Source: Melitaea cinxia | Taxonomy: Eukaryota; Arthropoda; Insecta; Lepidoptera; Nymphalidae | Length of the DNA stretch: 64,000 nt | Direction: 5' to 3' | Assembly: GCF_905220565.1 (NCBI RefSeq) | Contig: NC_059417.1 | Location: 9,968,518-10,032,517, forward strand | Part shown: positions 26,601 to 33,405 of the stretch, piece after piece | How positions within the stretch are numbered: the stretch's first letter is position 1 | Layout of the letters: the number at the start of each line of letters is the position of its first letter | The notes under the pieces: model-generated | Told to the model about the DNA's origin: nothing | Databases searched by the model: none | Seen by the model: the letters and a program-made list of their open reading frames with translations, nothing else | Made by a program: the position numbers and the translations under genes

Positions 26601-28470
26601 AGAGGTCTATAAACTCGAATATATTTTTAAGAGAAATGATCATAATTAGGTTGGGTTTGGGTATAATTGGTTGGGTTTTATGTAAGAAATTCTTTACTTA
26701 AATAACAAAATAATTTGTTCGACTATTTTCGACGAATACCGTTAATTGGGCACCGTGGGAAACAACAGCTACACCGCAGTTGTTAAATAAAATGATAGTG
26801 CAGTAGAATAAGTATGAAACAAACAAATAAATAAGTACTTTAAAAAGTGATAGAGAAAGTGTATGGAACACGCTGTATCTTATGGTATAAGTATTATTCC
26901 GATTGGTTCAGTAGTTTTCGCAGTATAACCGAAAAAAAAAACCAGCTCTTCATTTATTATTTCTATGAAAATAAAATACATCAAAAGCTGGGTAGCAATT
27001 ATAATTATTTTTTATTTTATTGCACACTACAAATACACTACAACCAGACTTAAAGATTACATATTATTAAGTACAATAGGCGGACTTATGGCCAATTAAC
27101 CATTTCTTCCAGACAAGCCAATACTTGGTGGTCATGTATAAACCCATCTTTTTTATACTTGTATTCCCATAACTTAGTTAAAATTATCAAAATTGACCGA
27201 AAGTTGTTTATGCTATGTTTTTCTATTCTCATACTTCAATATTTAAAATAATCAATAAAAATAATCTTCAAAGCCTTTTTCTTTTAAGGAAATATACAAC
27301 TGCACAGGCCTTTTTTTTAATATTTAGTATTAATATCATTTCCAAGGTATTTAAGATCTTATTCATATATGAGAGAATAGCAATCTCTATCTGTCCAAAT
27401 TTTTTAACACGATAAGTAGTCACTAACATAATTATCATATACTTAAAACCTTCTCCGAAACACGCTGCATCTTATGGCATAATAAATGTAGAGCATTTAT
27501 TAGTATAGATTATAGCTCTACATAAATATAAATATTACATAATGTTTGAATGTCTGAAATAACATCAAAATGACAACATTTGCGAAGATGGATAAATAGT
27601 CAACTAAATGATTCTGTGACTTTCTCATGCCAAAAGTACTATTTCCAATAATATACTTATATTATGGAGAATTTAAGACTTAGATGTTGATAAAACAAGG
27701 ACTGCTGTATAGATATAGTCATGATGAATAACAATAGCAACCCTATTTTGAGATACTTCTTCTACTCAGTATGAGAACAAATTTAATTTCTTTTAAGTGT
27801 AACATAATGTAAACTCCTCTACTATCTTTTTTTTTTAAATAGCCCATTACAAACAAATTTCCTTTTGAAAATTGTCATAGGTGGAATTGTGGAAAATTAG
27901 AGATAATTAGTTTTGAAAATTAACTCCTGGAATTTCATTTAGATTTTTATTCCTGTTTTTTATTCACACATCGAGACAACAATGGTACTTGACCGTTACT
28001 GCCAACTGTCATTGACATTGGCGTGTGACACATTCTATGTTGCCAATGTGCTGTAATGCATATTAATTGAGCCCTTTTGAGTCTTTTACTATACGTTTTA
28101 ATACTACACTTATTCAAAAGACTAATTATGTGATCAGTTTAACAAAACATGCTCTTTATATCTATGAAATCTACAAGCAGTATACAACATTTAAGTCACA
28201 ATAAAAAACAAACAAAAATGTTTTATTTGAACATTAAGGTTTTATGTATTTTTTTTTTTTTTTTTTGGTGCAAACAGGTTTTATATTACTATTCTGAACC
28301 TTGCTCTTTTGTTTGTTTTCAATGTGATATTGTATATTTCATGCCTGTTTCAGCCATCCGACGACGGAACGAACGCCGTCTGTGACTTCTCCTGGCACAT
28401 CGACACTCGTTGATTCTATTAACGAACTCCATCTGGACCGGAGAGCGGCTTGAGCCGCAAATGAGGCCAT
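5528..28470 (-). CDS. Metallophosphoesterase / 5'-nucleotidase family protein (CG11883-like), 3'-incomplete, 14 exons
   Basis: Whole-gene span; exons are listed separately. The joined exons give 614 codons with every phase matching. Residues about 67-300 form a calcineurin-like metallophosphatase domain with the motifs NDVYNIE (73-79), SGDAFSPS (110-117), GNHDFDFG (143-150), THMR (245-248) and GGHDH (267-271). Residues about 330-540 resemble the 5'-nucleotidase C-terminal domain (NLGNW at 363-367, LNSGTFRSD at 383-391). Residues 545-614 are a charged tail. The family is distantly related to UshA/YfkN nucleotidases; in insects it is represented by Drosophila CG11883 and is often auto-named as a phosphoglycerate phosphatase-like or YfkN-like protein. 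Its substrate is not settled by sequence. The DxH metal motif reads DVY, which I recall as usual in this subfamily. No signal peptide is seen, so a cytosolic protein is likely. A donor GTAAGC follows the last exon found, so one or more 3' exons are missing. Introns are full of SINEs and MITEs. Confidence 0.88.
5717..6024 (-). mobile_element. tRNA-headed SINE, full length
   Basis: Minus strand: A-box-like CTCTGGTATAGTGG near 6020, B-box-like GTTCGATTC about 60 bp on, then GTGCTTCGGAGAG, CCTGATAGCGACAG, GGAGCAGCGTGGTG and CAGCAGTGGGATGTTACAGG at the 3' end (5717). About 308 bp; the best complete member here. Confidence 0.68.
6187..6400 (-). mobile_element. TACGGTAATCGCTTACC-family copy
   Basis: Minus copy between exons 14 and 13 of the CG11883-like gene, ending 45 bp from the exon 13 donor. 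Confidence 0.6.
6445..6552 (-). CDS. CG11883-like gene, exon 13 (residues 546-582)
   Basis: 108 bp between acceptor ATATTTCAG and donor GTAAGA. Codes HSLVKMLDGSELDGPPPL and RRASSTVVEPTSHSTHH. Low-complexity tail with a possible basophilic kinase site (RRASS). An RTE-type retroposon copy starts about 43 bp upstream of the acceptor. Confidence 0.82.
6597..6897 (+). mobile_element. RTE-type retroposon 3' end (TGATGA family), copy 1
   Basis: Family consensus runs from GCTGTGTGGTTACGGCAGTA through CTAAGGGATAACACAGTTCC, GACGGGCAGCAGCG and CAGTGGACTGCAATAGGC to a TGATGATGA tail, about 330 bp. The tail is typical of RTE-clade LINEs and SINEs mobilised by them. This copy has lost the tail and about 30 bp near the end. 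It lies just upstream of the exon 13 acceptor of the CG11883-like gene. ORFs here are repeat noise. Confidence 0.65.
7185..7309 (-). CDS. CG11883-like gene, exon 12 (residues 505-546)
   Basis: 125 bp between acceptor TTTTATAG and donor GTTAGT. Codes VSEDMCPEIGMAIQNHFAAI and RPSKHRQSLVTLSR. It leads from the catalytic domains into the basic tail. Ends in phase 2. Confidence 0.87.
7727..7972. mobile_element. ACCGACTTC-type inverted-repeat element (MITE)
   Basis: Begins AAAACCGACTTC and ends with the complement GGAAGCCGGTTAAAAA. Interior markers AAGTAATACAACGTAG, GCGTTATTAAAGATTACTC and CAGTCGAATTGAGAACCTCC recur in copies near 14.0, 32.6, 34.5, 39.3 and 43.7 kb. Confidence 0.6.
8103..8282 (-). 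CDS. CG11883-like gene, exon 11 (residues 445-504)
   Basis: 180 bp, phase 0 at both ends, acceptor TAAAATCCAG, donor GTAAGT. Codes VAGISFAFDPTKPPGERV and later YLHSGNDGFTMLRDCPVL. VAGISFAFDP and GNDGFTML are C-domain motifs. Confidence 0.93.
8575..8730 (-). CDS. CG11883-like gene, exon 10 (residues 393-444)
   Basis: 156 bp, phase 0 at both ends, acceptor AAACCCAG, donor GTAAAT. Codes VHPAGDFTLRDLSTIIPMRD and VVVEASGETVLKVLENSVSK. The region from DFTLRDL to LENSVSKYP matches the substrate-recognition part of the 5'-nucleotidase C domain. Confidence 0.93.
8867..9045 (-). CDS. CG11883-like gene, exon 9 (residues 333-392)
   Basis: 179 bp between acceptor ATCTTTCAG and donor GTGAGA. Codes MIEGKMDEVLGKFCVPLEG, NLGNWVCDVLLAATGADLLI and LNSGTFRSDQ: the start of the 5'-nucleotidase C-terminal domain. 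Ends in phase 0. Confidence 0.94.
9320..9588 (+). mobile_element. TACGGTAATCGCTTACC-family copy
   Basis: Full-length plus copy whose poly-A end stops about 13 bp from the exon 8 end of the CG11883-like gene (9602), that is, right beside a splice donor. Confidence 0.65.
9602..9767 (-). CDS. CG11883-like gene, exon 8 (residues 278-333)
   Basis: 166 bp between acceptor TTTGTTTACAG and donor GTGAGT. Codes INNKYIVKSGTDFRQFSKI and VAEDPVLKAKVEKYS. KSGTDFRQFS is the usual link between the phosphatase core and the C-terminal domain. A SINE lies directly against the donor side. Confidence 0.92.
9880..10066 (-). mobile_element. tRNA-headed SINE, 3' two-thirds
   Basis: Matches the 5717 copy from the GAGAGCACGTTAAGG part to its 3' end; in the intron between exons 8 and 7. 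Confidence 0.6.
10337..10457. mobile_element. Small palindromic MITE-like element
   Basis: About 120 bp with arms around CAATTTAACCG-TCAAGC and GCTTGACCGGTTAAATTG and an AGCTAA-rich core that is itself self-complementary. ATGAG occurs on both sides (10330-10334, 10458-10462), a possible target duplication with a 2-base offset on the left. Confidence 0.5.
10569..10691 (-). CDS. CG11883-like gene, exon 7 (residues 237-277)
   Basis: 123 bp, phase 0 at both ends, acceptor CTCTTCCAG, donor GTGAGT. Codes GCEYVIALTHMRTPNDIKLA and then DLILGGHDHVYEVLE. THMR and GGHDH supply the last His metal ligands of the phosphatase domain. A tRNA-type SINE begins about 40 bp upstream of the acceptor. Confidence 0.94.
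10727..10882 (-). mobile_element. Second tRNA-headed SINE type, copy
   Basis: Minus strand, head GACGCGTTGGTGCAGCGGTC, B box GCGGGTTCGATCCCCGCTC; about 35 bp upstream of the exon 7 acceptor. Confidence 0.62.
11317..11415 (-). CDS. CG11883-like gene, exon 6 (residues 204-236)
   Basis: 99 bp, phase 0 at both ends, acceptor ATTTTACAG, donor GTAATT. Codes EWLDTLATINPEEVTFIDFL to LASQLKQE, a helical stretch before the THMR motif. Confidence 0.9.
11910..12296 (+). other. Unrecognised 128-codon open frame in an intron
   Basis: Antisense to the CG11883-like gene, between exons 6 and 5. The first 80 codons are less AT-biased (KPGAGGTLSNIYKKGLITLY) and could be a transposon remnant; the last part runs through the palindrome at 12182 and is certainly not coding. 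I do not recognise a family. Confidence 0.2.
12182..12218. repeat. Perfect AT-rich palindrome (18-bp arms, 1-bp centre)
   Basis: TGTGGTATACTTTATATA at 12182-12199 and its exact complement at 12201-12218, followed by a partial third copy of one arm up to about 12238. Confidence 0.85.
13175..13310 (+). mobile_element. RTE-type retroposon 3' end, truncated copy 2
   Basis: Only the last 135 bp, ending GAAGTGATGATGATGAG, 42 bp from the exon 5 donor. Confidence 0.65.
13353..13519 (-). CDS. CG11883-like gene, exon 5 (residues 148-203)
   Basis: 167 bp between acceptor TTCTATAG and donor GTAAAT. Codes DFGLDVLSNLVAQCNFPW through KIGLIGLVEQ. NFPWLMSNV is typical of the strand after GNHD in 5'-nucleotidase-like phosphatases. 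Ends in phase 0. A truncated retroposon copy ends 42 bp from the donor. Confidence 0.92.
13997..14197. mobile_element. ACCGACTTC-type MITE, partial copy
   Basis: Shares GAGATAACTCGAAATG, AGATCTCGTTTAGATTTAAA and TGGTACCACACGAC with other family members; both ends are lost. The 60-aa ORF here is incidental. Confidence 0.4.
14262..14520 (+). mobile_element. TACGGTAATCGCTTACC-family copy
   Basis: Nearly full-length plus copy about 70 bp from the exon 4 donor. Confidence 0.62.
14588..14674 (-). CDS. CG11883-like gene, exon 4 (residues 119-147)
   Basis: 87 bp between acceptor TGATTTCAG and donor GTATGT. Codes LSTFTKGEQMVPVLNEIG and HCAVFGNHDF. GNHD is the central phosphoesterase motif (Asn metal ligand, His general acid). 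The split codon joins to exon 5 to give GNHDFDFG. Confidence 0.94.
15118..15455 (+). mobile_element. Composite tRNA-headed SINE
   Basis: Head of the GTGCAACTGTCACAGCACTGG / GGGTTCGATCCCCACACATG type joined to the GAGAGCACGTTAAGCCGTCG to CAGGCTGAAGCGT body of the other SINE. About 340 bp; a fusion or nested insertion of two SINE types. Confidence 0.55.
15623..15730 (-). CDS. CG11883-like gene, exon 3 (residues 83-119)
   Basis: 108 bp between acceptor TTTTATAG and donor GTAAGT. Codes NTEPVGGALRFSTAVKAL and LVLFSGDAFSPSM. SGDAFSPS carries the second metal-ligand Asp of the phosphatase domain. Ends in phase 1. Confidence 0.92.
15821..15914 (+). mobile_element. tRNA-headed SINE, 3' fragment
   Basis: CAACCCGCATTGGAGGAGCG to CAACAGTGGGATATTACAG. 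Confidence 0.55.
16799..17261. mobile_element. hAT-like non-autonomous element with 8-bp target duplication
   Basis: 463 bp flanked by perfect TTTTAAAT copies (16791-16798 and 17262-17269). The ends read CATGGGTTTTCAAAC and, inverted, CAGCCTTTCCCAAAG, and CTGCCCACTTTG / CGCCCACTTTG lies near each end. An 8-bp duplication and CA-G ends fit hAT. No transposase ORF. It lies in intron 2-3 of the CG11883-like gene and contains a strong hairpin (16965-17029). Confidence 0.72.
16965..17029. repeat. Inverted repeat, 27-bp arms with 11-bp loop
   Basis: Arms 16965-16991 and 17003-17029, centred on GAGTTAACTTGAGA and its complement, with two mismatches. Inside the hAT-like element. Confidence 0.75.
17282..17555 (+). 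mobile_element. TACGGTAATCGCTTACC-family copy
   Basis: Full-length plus copy with poly-A, inserted next to the right end of the hAT-like element. Confidence 0.65.
18045..18270 (-). mobile_element. RTE-type retroposon 3' end, copy 3
   Basis: Minus-strand copy starting with the complement of the TGATGA tail; 5'-truncated in the GCCGACCGATGGCGGG part. Confidence 0.65.
18661..18781 (-). CDS. CG11883-like gene, exon 2 (residues 43-83)
   Basis: Acceptor TTTTACAG and donor GTGAGT flank 121 bp coding ASLEVRQVGRRAVSQ, then VLIVHFNDVYNIEQTT. NDVYNIE is the first metallophosphatase motif; the usual metal-binding His after the Asp is Tyr. Ends in phase 1. Confidence 0.88.
19327..19366. repeat. 10-bp minisatellite TGATGAGATT, about four units
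   Basis: Direct tandem repeat near GAGATTTGATGAGATTTGAT, in the first intron. Confidence 0.75.
20389..20660 (+). mobile_element. RTE-type retroposon, copy 4 (first half of an inverted pair)
   Basis: Plus-strand copy lacking its last 50 bp; joined tail to tail to copy 5. Confidence 0.65.
20661..20768 (-). mobile_element. RTE-type retroposon, copy 5 (second half of an inverted pair)
   Basis: Minus-strand piece complementary to about 90-100 bp of copy 4 (arms near 20555-20642 and 20671-20765), able to form a long hairpin. Confidence 0.65.
21915..22392. mobile_element. 478-bp TIR element (TA-flanked, mariner-like MITE) with nested SINE
   Basis: Terminal inverted repeats of 22 bp at 21915-21936 and 22371-22392 built on AACTGGCGTCCTTCC, one mismatch, each with TA outside. 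A SINE fragment (22198-22298) sits inside. TA flanks suggest the Tc1/mariner group, but no transposase is left. Confidence 0.65.
22198..22298 (+). mobile_element. tRNA-headed SINE, 3' fragment nested in a TIR element
   Basis: CCGCATTGGAGCAGCGTGG to TTATAGGCTGAAGCGTAG, inside the 21915-22392 element. Confidence 0.6.
22400..22500 (+). mobile_element. Probable Helitron 3' end fragment
   Basis: GCGCAGGCGAAACTAG followed by T at 22500. The sequence before it is too diverged to define the element; the start is approximate. Confidence 0.3.
23005..23195 (+). mobile_element. Helitron fragment related to the 41762 copy
   Basis: Shares ATAAAATTCTCGTG, GAAATTTTGTGTG, GGGTAGGTCTGAGAATCG and CAACGTTTGCGG with the element at 41762, but its 3' end has decayed. 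Confidence 0.55.
23866..24195 (-). mobile_element. RTE-type retroposon, full-length copy 6
   Basis: Complete minus-strand copy of about 330 bp, in the large first intron of the CG11883-like gene. Confidence 0.7.
24389..24462 (-). mobile_element. RTE-type retroposon, short copy 7
   Basis: Only the tail (ATCATCATCATT) and the last 60 bp of the family. Confidence 0.6.
24563..24823 (+). mobile_element. TACGGTAATCGCTTACC-family copy with a small internal duplication
   Basis: Plus copy with poly-A; the GGGGAAGAACCTCGAT stretch is duplicated near its start. Confidence 0.62.
26355..26467 (+). mobile_element. tRNA-headed SINE, 3' fragment
   Basis: TATCCGCCAACCCGCATTGG to TTACAGGCTGAAGCG. Confidence 0.6.
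28345..28470 (-). CDS. CG11883-like gene, probable first coding exon (residues 1-42)
   Basis: A GC-rich island in AT-rich DNA. On the minus strand an ATG in a good context (CAATGG) opens 42 codons beginning MASFAAQAALRSRW and ending VVGWLKQ. No GT donor is near; the reading runs into CAG followed by GCATGA, which would be a GC-type donor. Exon 2 starts in the same phase 0, so the join gives LKQ-ASLEVRQ with no loss of frame. Inference: this is the start-codon exon, separated from exon 2 by a 9.6 kb GC-AG intron. The alternative is an unrelated 43-codon ORF, or a plus-strand terminal exon (see rejected items). Confidence 0.5.
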
Positions 28471-29551
28471 TGTATGTATATTTTTCACTAAAATCATACT
28501 GTATCTTTGAAGTAGGTCCTAAGTAATTTTTTTTCTATGCAACGAATTATTATTTTTTTTTTATATTTTTTGTAATTTATTTAAATGAAAATATTTTTTT
28601 ATTTGTTACAAGTCACATTCTGTTTATTTTCGTCGATCACCAGTCTCTTAGATACATGAGAATGTGAATGTTTTATTTTCGTTAAAAGAAATGTACAAAA
28701 TATTTATAGATTTCACCAACACTCAAGGTCAATGGCAAAACTATTATGAATTGCTTCATAAATGAAACCTATTGGCAAACTTATCACAAAAACGCTTCTA
28801 AAATTATTAACGTTTAATACTTTTACGATAGTCTAGAAACGTCAAAATAAGGTCTGCGCAGTGTCGCACTGAGAATTTTAATGCAATACAAGAGGTCAAA
28901 ATACGCAAACACGAATTTTGGCAACATCTTCAATGCTACAATTTATACTATTTATATTGCACTCTTTTCACAGATTATTTGCAACTATATACATGTTTAC
29001 ATACGTTTTCACTTCATTTACGATAGTCCTTTAGTCGATGTAAATTTTTCGCTAAAACTATTTCAAAATATTAAAAATCTGTAACTTACCCCACAGACTG
29101 GTGGTTCGTACTTAGTATGATATGAATATATATTTATATAAAACGTATCTCATTTAAGATATAAAATAAAACACGTTAAATTAAATATAATTTGTCGATC
29201 TTTTAAATTTGAAAGGACAAGCACACCCACAAACGGAACATCTAAATTACTACTGTCAGTAATTTGTCAAAGCGAAATTCGATCGACTGTCAATTTTGCG
29301 TTCCTTTTCATGATATAATTTGTTTCATTAAAAATATAACAAATGTTTATTATAACTTTGTTTCATAAAGAAAACTTTTTGCAACGGTTTCATAGAGAAT
29401 GAAATGCATATGTTTAATTTTAGTGACAATATTAATTGATGATTAGAGAGCTTTAAGGTTAATAGGTTTGTATTTATTAAAAAAATGTATAATAAAGTTG
29501 TGTAAATGCGTTAAATTGTTTATTGCTCAAGTCATAACAATATACTTTAAT
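28471..29551 (-). other. Spacer between the SDR gene and the CG11883-like gene
   Basis: 1.08 kb of AT-rich DNA between the end of the SDR gene and the proposed first exon of the CG11883-like gene. Its promoter should be here; no clear TATA or initiator element can be singled out. Confidence 0.3.
29519..29524 (-). terminator. Polyadenylation signal AATAAA of the SDR gene
   Basis: AATAAA on the minus strand 28 bp after the TAA stop of the SDR gene. Such a short 3' UTR is common in insects. Inferred from position only. Confidence 0.45.
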
Positions 29552-30418
29552 TTAATCTTCATGTTTATAGTAATAATCACCTTCAACGTCATACCAATCC
29601 ACTATTTTTTTATTATGCCATAAAAATACGCCTCTCAAATTTGGCGATGCCTCTAAGATAAGATATAGAATTAGCTCGGCCGCTTTATCTGGGTCTACTT
29701 TCCCTTTTCCCAGGGCCATATCTGTATTTACATAGCCAGGATGAACAGCGTTAATAGAAATGTTTCTATCATTATATTTTCGTTGCTGTACCATAGTCAA
29801 CGCGGTCAATGCAATTTTCGAAACCCTATGCTCTGCGTGTTTCCCGCTATCGGCAAAATCTTCTTTGTTAAACGTTCCGTTTTTCACACTTTCTAAATAG
29901 CTACCGACAAAGTTATTTATATCTTCAGTTTTTAAATCTTCTTTTGTCAAAATGCTGAGCCATTTTTTATTTTTTAAGTTCGAAAGATGGCCACATGCGC
30001 TTGAAACGTTGACAACTCTAGCACCATCTCGTAGTAACGGATATAAATACTCCTCAATATCTAGTAGACTACGATAATTTGTATCGATATTTCTTTTAGC
30101 GACTTCGTATGTAGGGTATACCTGTTCCCATTCTAATATACCCGCGTTGTTAACGAGAACATCCAAATATCCGTGCTTTGTTTGGATATGATTTGCAAAT
30201 ACTTTAATACTATTTCTGTCAGTGACATCTAATTGATGGAAAAGTGGTTTTAATCCTAACGCGTTCAGCTTCTTCACGGCTTCTATTCCCCTTTTTTCAC
30301 TTCTGGAAGTTAAATATACAACACCATTGAATCTTTGACACAACAGTTTGACAACAGAAAATCCTAAGCCTTTATTAGCGCCAGTAACAACTGCGACTTT
30401 TTCTGTCATGCTTGACAC
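29552..30418 (-). CDS. Short-chain dehydrogenase/reductase, carbonyl reductase (CBR1)-like, catalytic Tyr changed to His
   Basis: Single-exon ORF of 288 aa, the usual length for carbonyl reductases of the classical SDR family, which reduce ketones, aldehydes or quinones with NADPH in the cytosol. Visible: TGANKGLG (12-19) for the cofactor, LTSRSEKRG (36-44) with the Arg that favours NADPH, D64-V65, NNAG (90-93), catalytic Asn 114, VNVSSACG (136-143) with the catalytic Ser, and VHPGYVNTDM (225-234). In place of the YxxxK motif the sequence reads HRVSK (197-201): His at the tyrosine position, Lys kept. The codon is CAT, one transition from TAT. The frame is otherwise intact. The ATG 9 bp further in (residue 4) could also be the start. 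An AATAAA on the minus strand (29519-29524) lies 28 bp after the stop. Activity is therefore uncertain: altered enzyme, non-catalytic paralog, young pseudogene or base error. Confidence 0.92.
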   Translation of the reverse strand: MSSMTEKVAVVTGANKGLGFSVVKLLCQRFNGVVYLTSRSEKRGIEAVKKLNALGLKPLFHQLDVTDRNSIKVFANHIQTKHGYLDVLVNNAGILEWEQVYPTYEVAKRNIDTNYRSLLDIEEYLYPLLRDGARVVNVSSACGHLSNLKNKKWLSILTKEDLKTEDINNFVGSYLESVKNGTFNKEDFADSGKHAEHRVSKIALTALTMVQQRKYNDRNISINAVHPGYVNTDMALGKGKVDPDKAAELILYLILEASPNLRGVFLWHNKKIVDWYDVEGDYYYKHED

Positions 30419-30446
30419 GTCTGATGTGAACCTTGAACGATGTAAT

Positions 30447-30451
30447 ACTGA
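30447..30451 (-). promoter_or_regulatory. Candidate arthropod initiator (TCAGT) upstream of the SDR gene
   Basis: TCAGT on the minus strand 29 bp before the SDR start codon matches the arthropod initiator consensus. A GTATATAC lies about 60 bp further upstream, too far for a canonical TATA box. A five-base match is weak evidence. Confidence 0.2.
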
Positions 30452-30748
30452 GTAAATACCACTATTATTACGACATTAGTCATCGTTAATTTATCATCGT
30501 TGATAATGCTGTATATACTATTTACATAAATGACACATACGAATACATCTATTCGAACGCAGTAGTCAAGAAGCCTAGTGGTAAGAGCTCAAGTAAGTTC
30601 AGCTATGGTTACGGATTCGTTTCCCGGCGTACTTTTTTTTGTTAATTGTTACAACATTAATGTTACATTAGGCATTAATAAATATTTTTTTTATCTACGA
30701 ATTTAAAAATCCTTTATTTATTTACTTTTACAAAAAAGGTAAGATATA

Positions 30749-31178
30749 TCTATATATCTATACATATAATAAATTAATGGTAGGAAAGTCAAAACTGTAC
30801 ATTGAATATTTTTTTAAAATAATACTTGGGGTGTGATTTACAATCGATACCGAAGCAAAAATATAGTCTTTAGAATTTTTGTCTGTTTGTCTGTATGTAT
30901 GTCCGGGATAAACTCAAAAAGTAATGCATGGATTTACTTCAAATTTGGCACGAATTAAGAAGTCGGGTCAATATATAGGCTACAAATTATCACCTACGGG
31001 GAACGAGCAGTGAACCTTTATTTCTTCAACGCATTCTGTAACAACGCGTAATCTAACGACGCATATTTGATTGTTGTTATTACGCATATTTGAATGTTGT
31101 TATTATGTAAATAACCATGCTCTAAACTAGCTTATAGTATCAGCATTGCACCCGTACGAAGCCGGGGCGGGTCGCTAA
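30749..31178 (+). mobile_element. Helitron-like element (430 bp) upstream of the SDR gene
   Basis: Starts TCTATATATCTATACATA and ends GAAGCCGGGGCGGGTCGCTAA, the lepidopteran Helitron pattern. It lies about 330 bp upstream of the SDR start codon. Confidence 0.55.
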
Positions 31179-31661
31179 TAGAAATTAATTTTATAAAAAG
31201 CACATAATCGAGATAATTTTATTTTTCGAATTGTTCAGACTTGTTCAAACAGGGATATATATGTAGAAAAAGGTTGTGTCCTGGTACATCTAGGTTATAT
31301 AAGGATAACGTTAGCTGGAGAGCTCATAAGTTTGTTACTTCTTGGCCAGGTTACGTAAAATTTTTAGGAATAGTGTGTGAATATTTTAAATACTAACGAA
31401 AAATTTATCAGAAGTATAAGTTTGTTTACAAGAGAATACCGGCTTTTTGTGCCCATAATTTAAAAAAAAAATGGTAGATGAATACGCGGCAAAATATAAA
31501 AAGGTAAAAATTCACTTCTGAGAATCTAGCAAACTTATAGTTATAGCCAAAACCTATCTTGATAACGAGTAGGAAGACTCTCCTTGTTAGTGTGAAAAAG
31601 AGGGTTGGGGGAGGTCAAAAATGGTAAAATTCCGCGTGAGTTTTTTATGGCCTACAGCAAG

Positions 31662-31996
31662 ATTCATCATTCCAGCCTATTGCAGTCCACTGCTGAACTT
31701 AGGCCTCCACAAGTTCGCGCCAAAAATGTGTGAACTTATGTGCGTTGCCCATAGTCACCACGCTGGGCAGGCGGGTTGGTGACCGCAGGGCTGGCTTTTT
31801 CGCACCTAAGACGCTGCTGCCCATCTTCGGCCTGTGTGTTTCAAAGCCAGCGGATAGATGGTTATCCCGCCATCGGTCGGCTTCTTAAGTTCCAAGGTGG
31901 TAGTGGAACCTTGTTATCCCTTAGTCGCCTCTTACGACACCCACGGGAAGAAAGGGGGTGGCTATATTCTTCTTTGGTGCCGTAGCCACACAGCAC
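31662..31996 (-). mobile_element. RTE-type retroposon, full-length copy 8
   Basis: Complete minus-strand copy upstream of the SDR gene. Confidence 0.7.
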
Positions 31997-32597
31997 AGCA
32001 AGATTATGTTTATGATAAAACGCAAGATATAAATGAGCAGTAGATTATATGCTATTAGATATATATGTATTTCTTTGAAATGCGTTCAGGATAAGATATT
32101 ATTTGTATTTGTACGATAGATGCGAACGTTATAATTAAAAAAATGTAATCTTCATTGAAAATGGGTTGTCTGGAAGAAATGGCTAATTAGCCATAAGTCC
32201 GCCCATTGTACTTCACTGTCTTTAACTATCTTTATGCTTTTTTTGTAATATATTTGTGGTGTACAATAAAGTATAAAATAAATAAATAATAAAATGTAAC
32301 AAAGACGTTATAGTTGAATGACCTTCAATATCAGTGTTTGATAATTTTATATTTTTATTTATATGTGTACAATTCATAATTATGTAAACAATTATACTAT
32401 GATTTATAGTTTATCTATTAGTAATGTAAAAATATATATTTATAATATACAAGCTTTATCCCGCAGTTTTATACAAGTAAATTAGTAAAAAAAGACACTA
32501 AAATGTTATTCCTACTTATAGCCTTGCTCGGTAAATGGATTATCGAACACTAAGATAAAATTTTGTTTATTATTTTATTCATAATTCTAGGCTACTT

Positions 32598-32960
32598 TTT
32601 AACCGACTTCAAAAAAGGAGGAGGTTCTCAATTCGAGTGTGTTTTTTATATGTTAGCTCAGAACTTTTGACTGAGTGGATCGATTTCAATGATTTTTTTA
32701 ATCAAAAGTTAGTGCGTGTCATGCGATCCCATTTAAATTCAATTGCTATTTTGCTAGTACTTTTCGTGTTACGATAAGTCTAAAGAGTCTAATAAAGCAT
32801 ATTTACTTAAATATTTTTTCGTCGACCTACGTTGACCTCATAACTTTTCACTGGGTATACAGATTTTGATGATTCTTATTTTAATCTAAAGCTCCCTGAT
32901 GCTTGTTATGTAGTCCCATTTAAATTTGATGGAGATTTGAAAAAAAAATTGTAAAAATAT
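32598..32960. mobile_element. ACCGACTTC-type MITE copy, reversed
   Basis: Starts AACCGACTTCAAAAAAGG then GAGGTTCTCAATTCGAGTG, the complement of the right end seen at 7972. The left-end markers are inside in reverse order, and the copy merges with a tRNA-like SINE head near 32970. Confidence 0.5.
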
Positions 32961-33172
32961 AAAAATTCTTCCCGAGCGGGAATCAAACCACTACACCAGA
33001 GCGGTTACTCACATACAAGCTTGTCTTAGAATAATGAGTATTCTAAGACACATTACATGTTTGCTACGTTGTGGCATTCCAAGTTAAGTATGATATGTTG
33101 ATTACTATAGGCCTACTGACCCTAACGGGAATTATCAAGGCAAACCACAATCCTTGTATTATTTAAAACGTT

Positions 33173-33405
33173 TTTTTATACAACTAGGTCGGCAAACAAG
33201 CTTACGGTCCATCCATCAGCCTATAGACGCATGCAGCATTTGAAGCATTCCCAGCTCTGGTCAGCTCTGGTCATCTTACTACCCACAGGAACACAACACT
33301 GCTTGAAAGCAGTATTATTTAGCAGTGATGTTCTGTAAGGTAAAGGTAGTCCCTAACTTCCCATGTCGGGTTGTTCCATATTTCGAGCAGGAAATGTCTA
33401 ACTAC
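33173..33405 (-). mobile_element. TACGGTAATCGCTTACC-family copy
   Basis: Minus copy with a 9-bp internal duplication (TCTGGTCAG). Confidence 0.6.

Larger units (their letters stand above)
18782..28344 (-). other. Large first intron of the CG11883-like gene (9.6 kb)
   Basis: Apart from the elements listed, AT-rich sequence with no exon-like island. Stretches 18800-20380, 20770-21910, 22500-23000, 24830-26350 and 26470-28340 show nothing I can assign. Two related degenerate repeats share ACACGCTG-ATCTTATGG (26860 and 27460). Confidence 0.4.

Noticed and set aside
28345..28434. A plus-strand terminal exon (acceptor TGCCTGTTTCAG, open frame of 32 codons to TGA)
   Set aside because: The same island read on the minus strand has a start codon in good context and a phase-compatible join to exon 2 of the CG11883-like gene. 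No plus-strand upstream exons were found, so the minus reading is preferred, though not proved.
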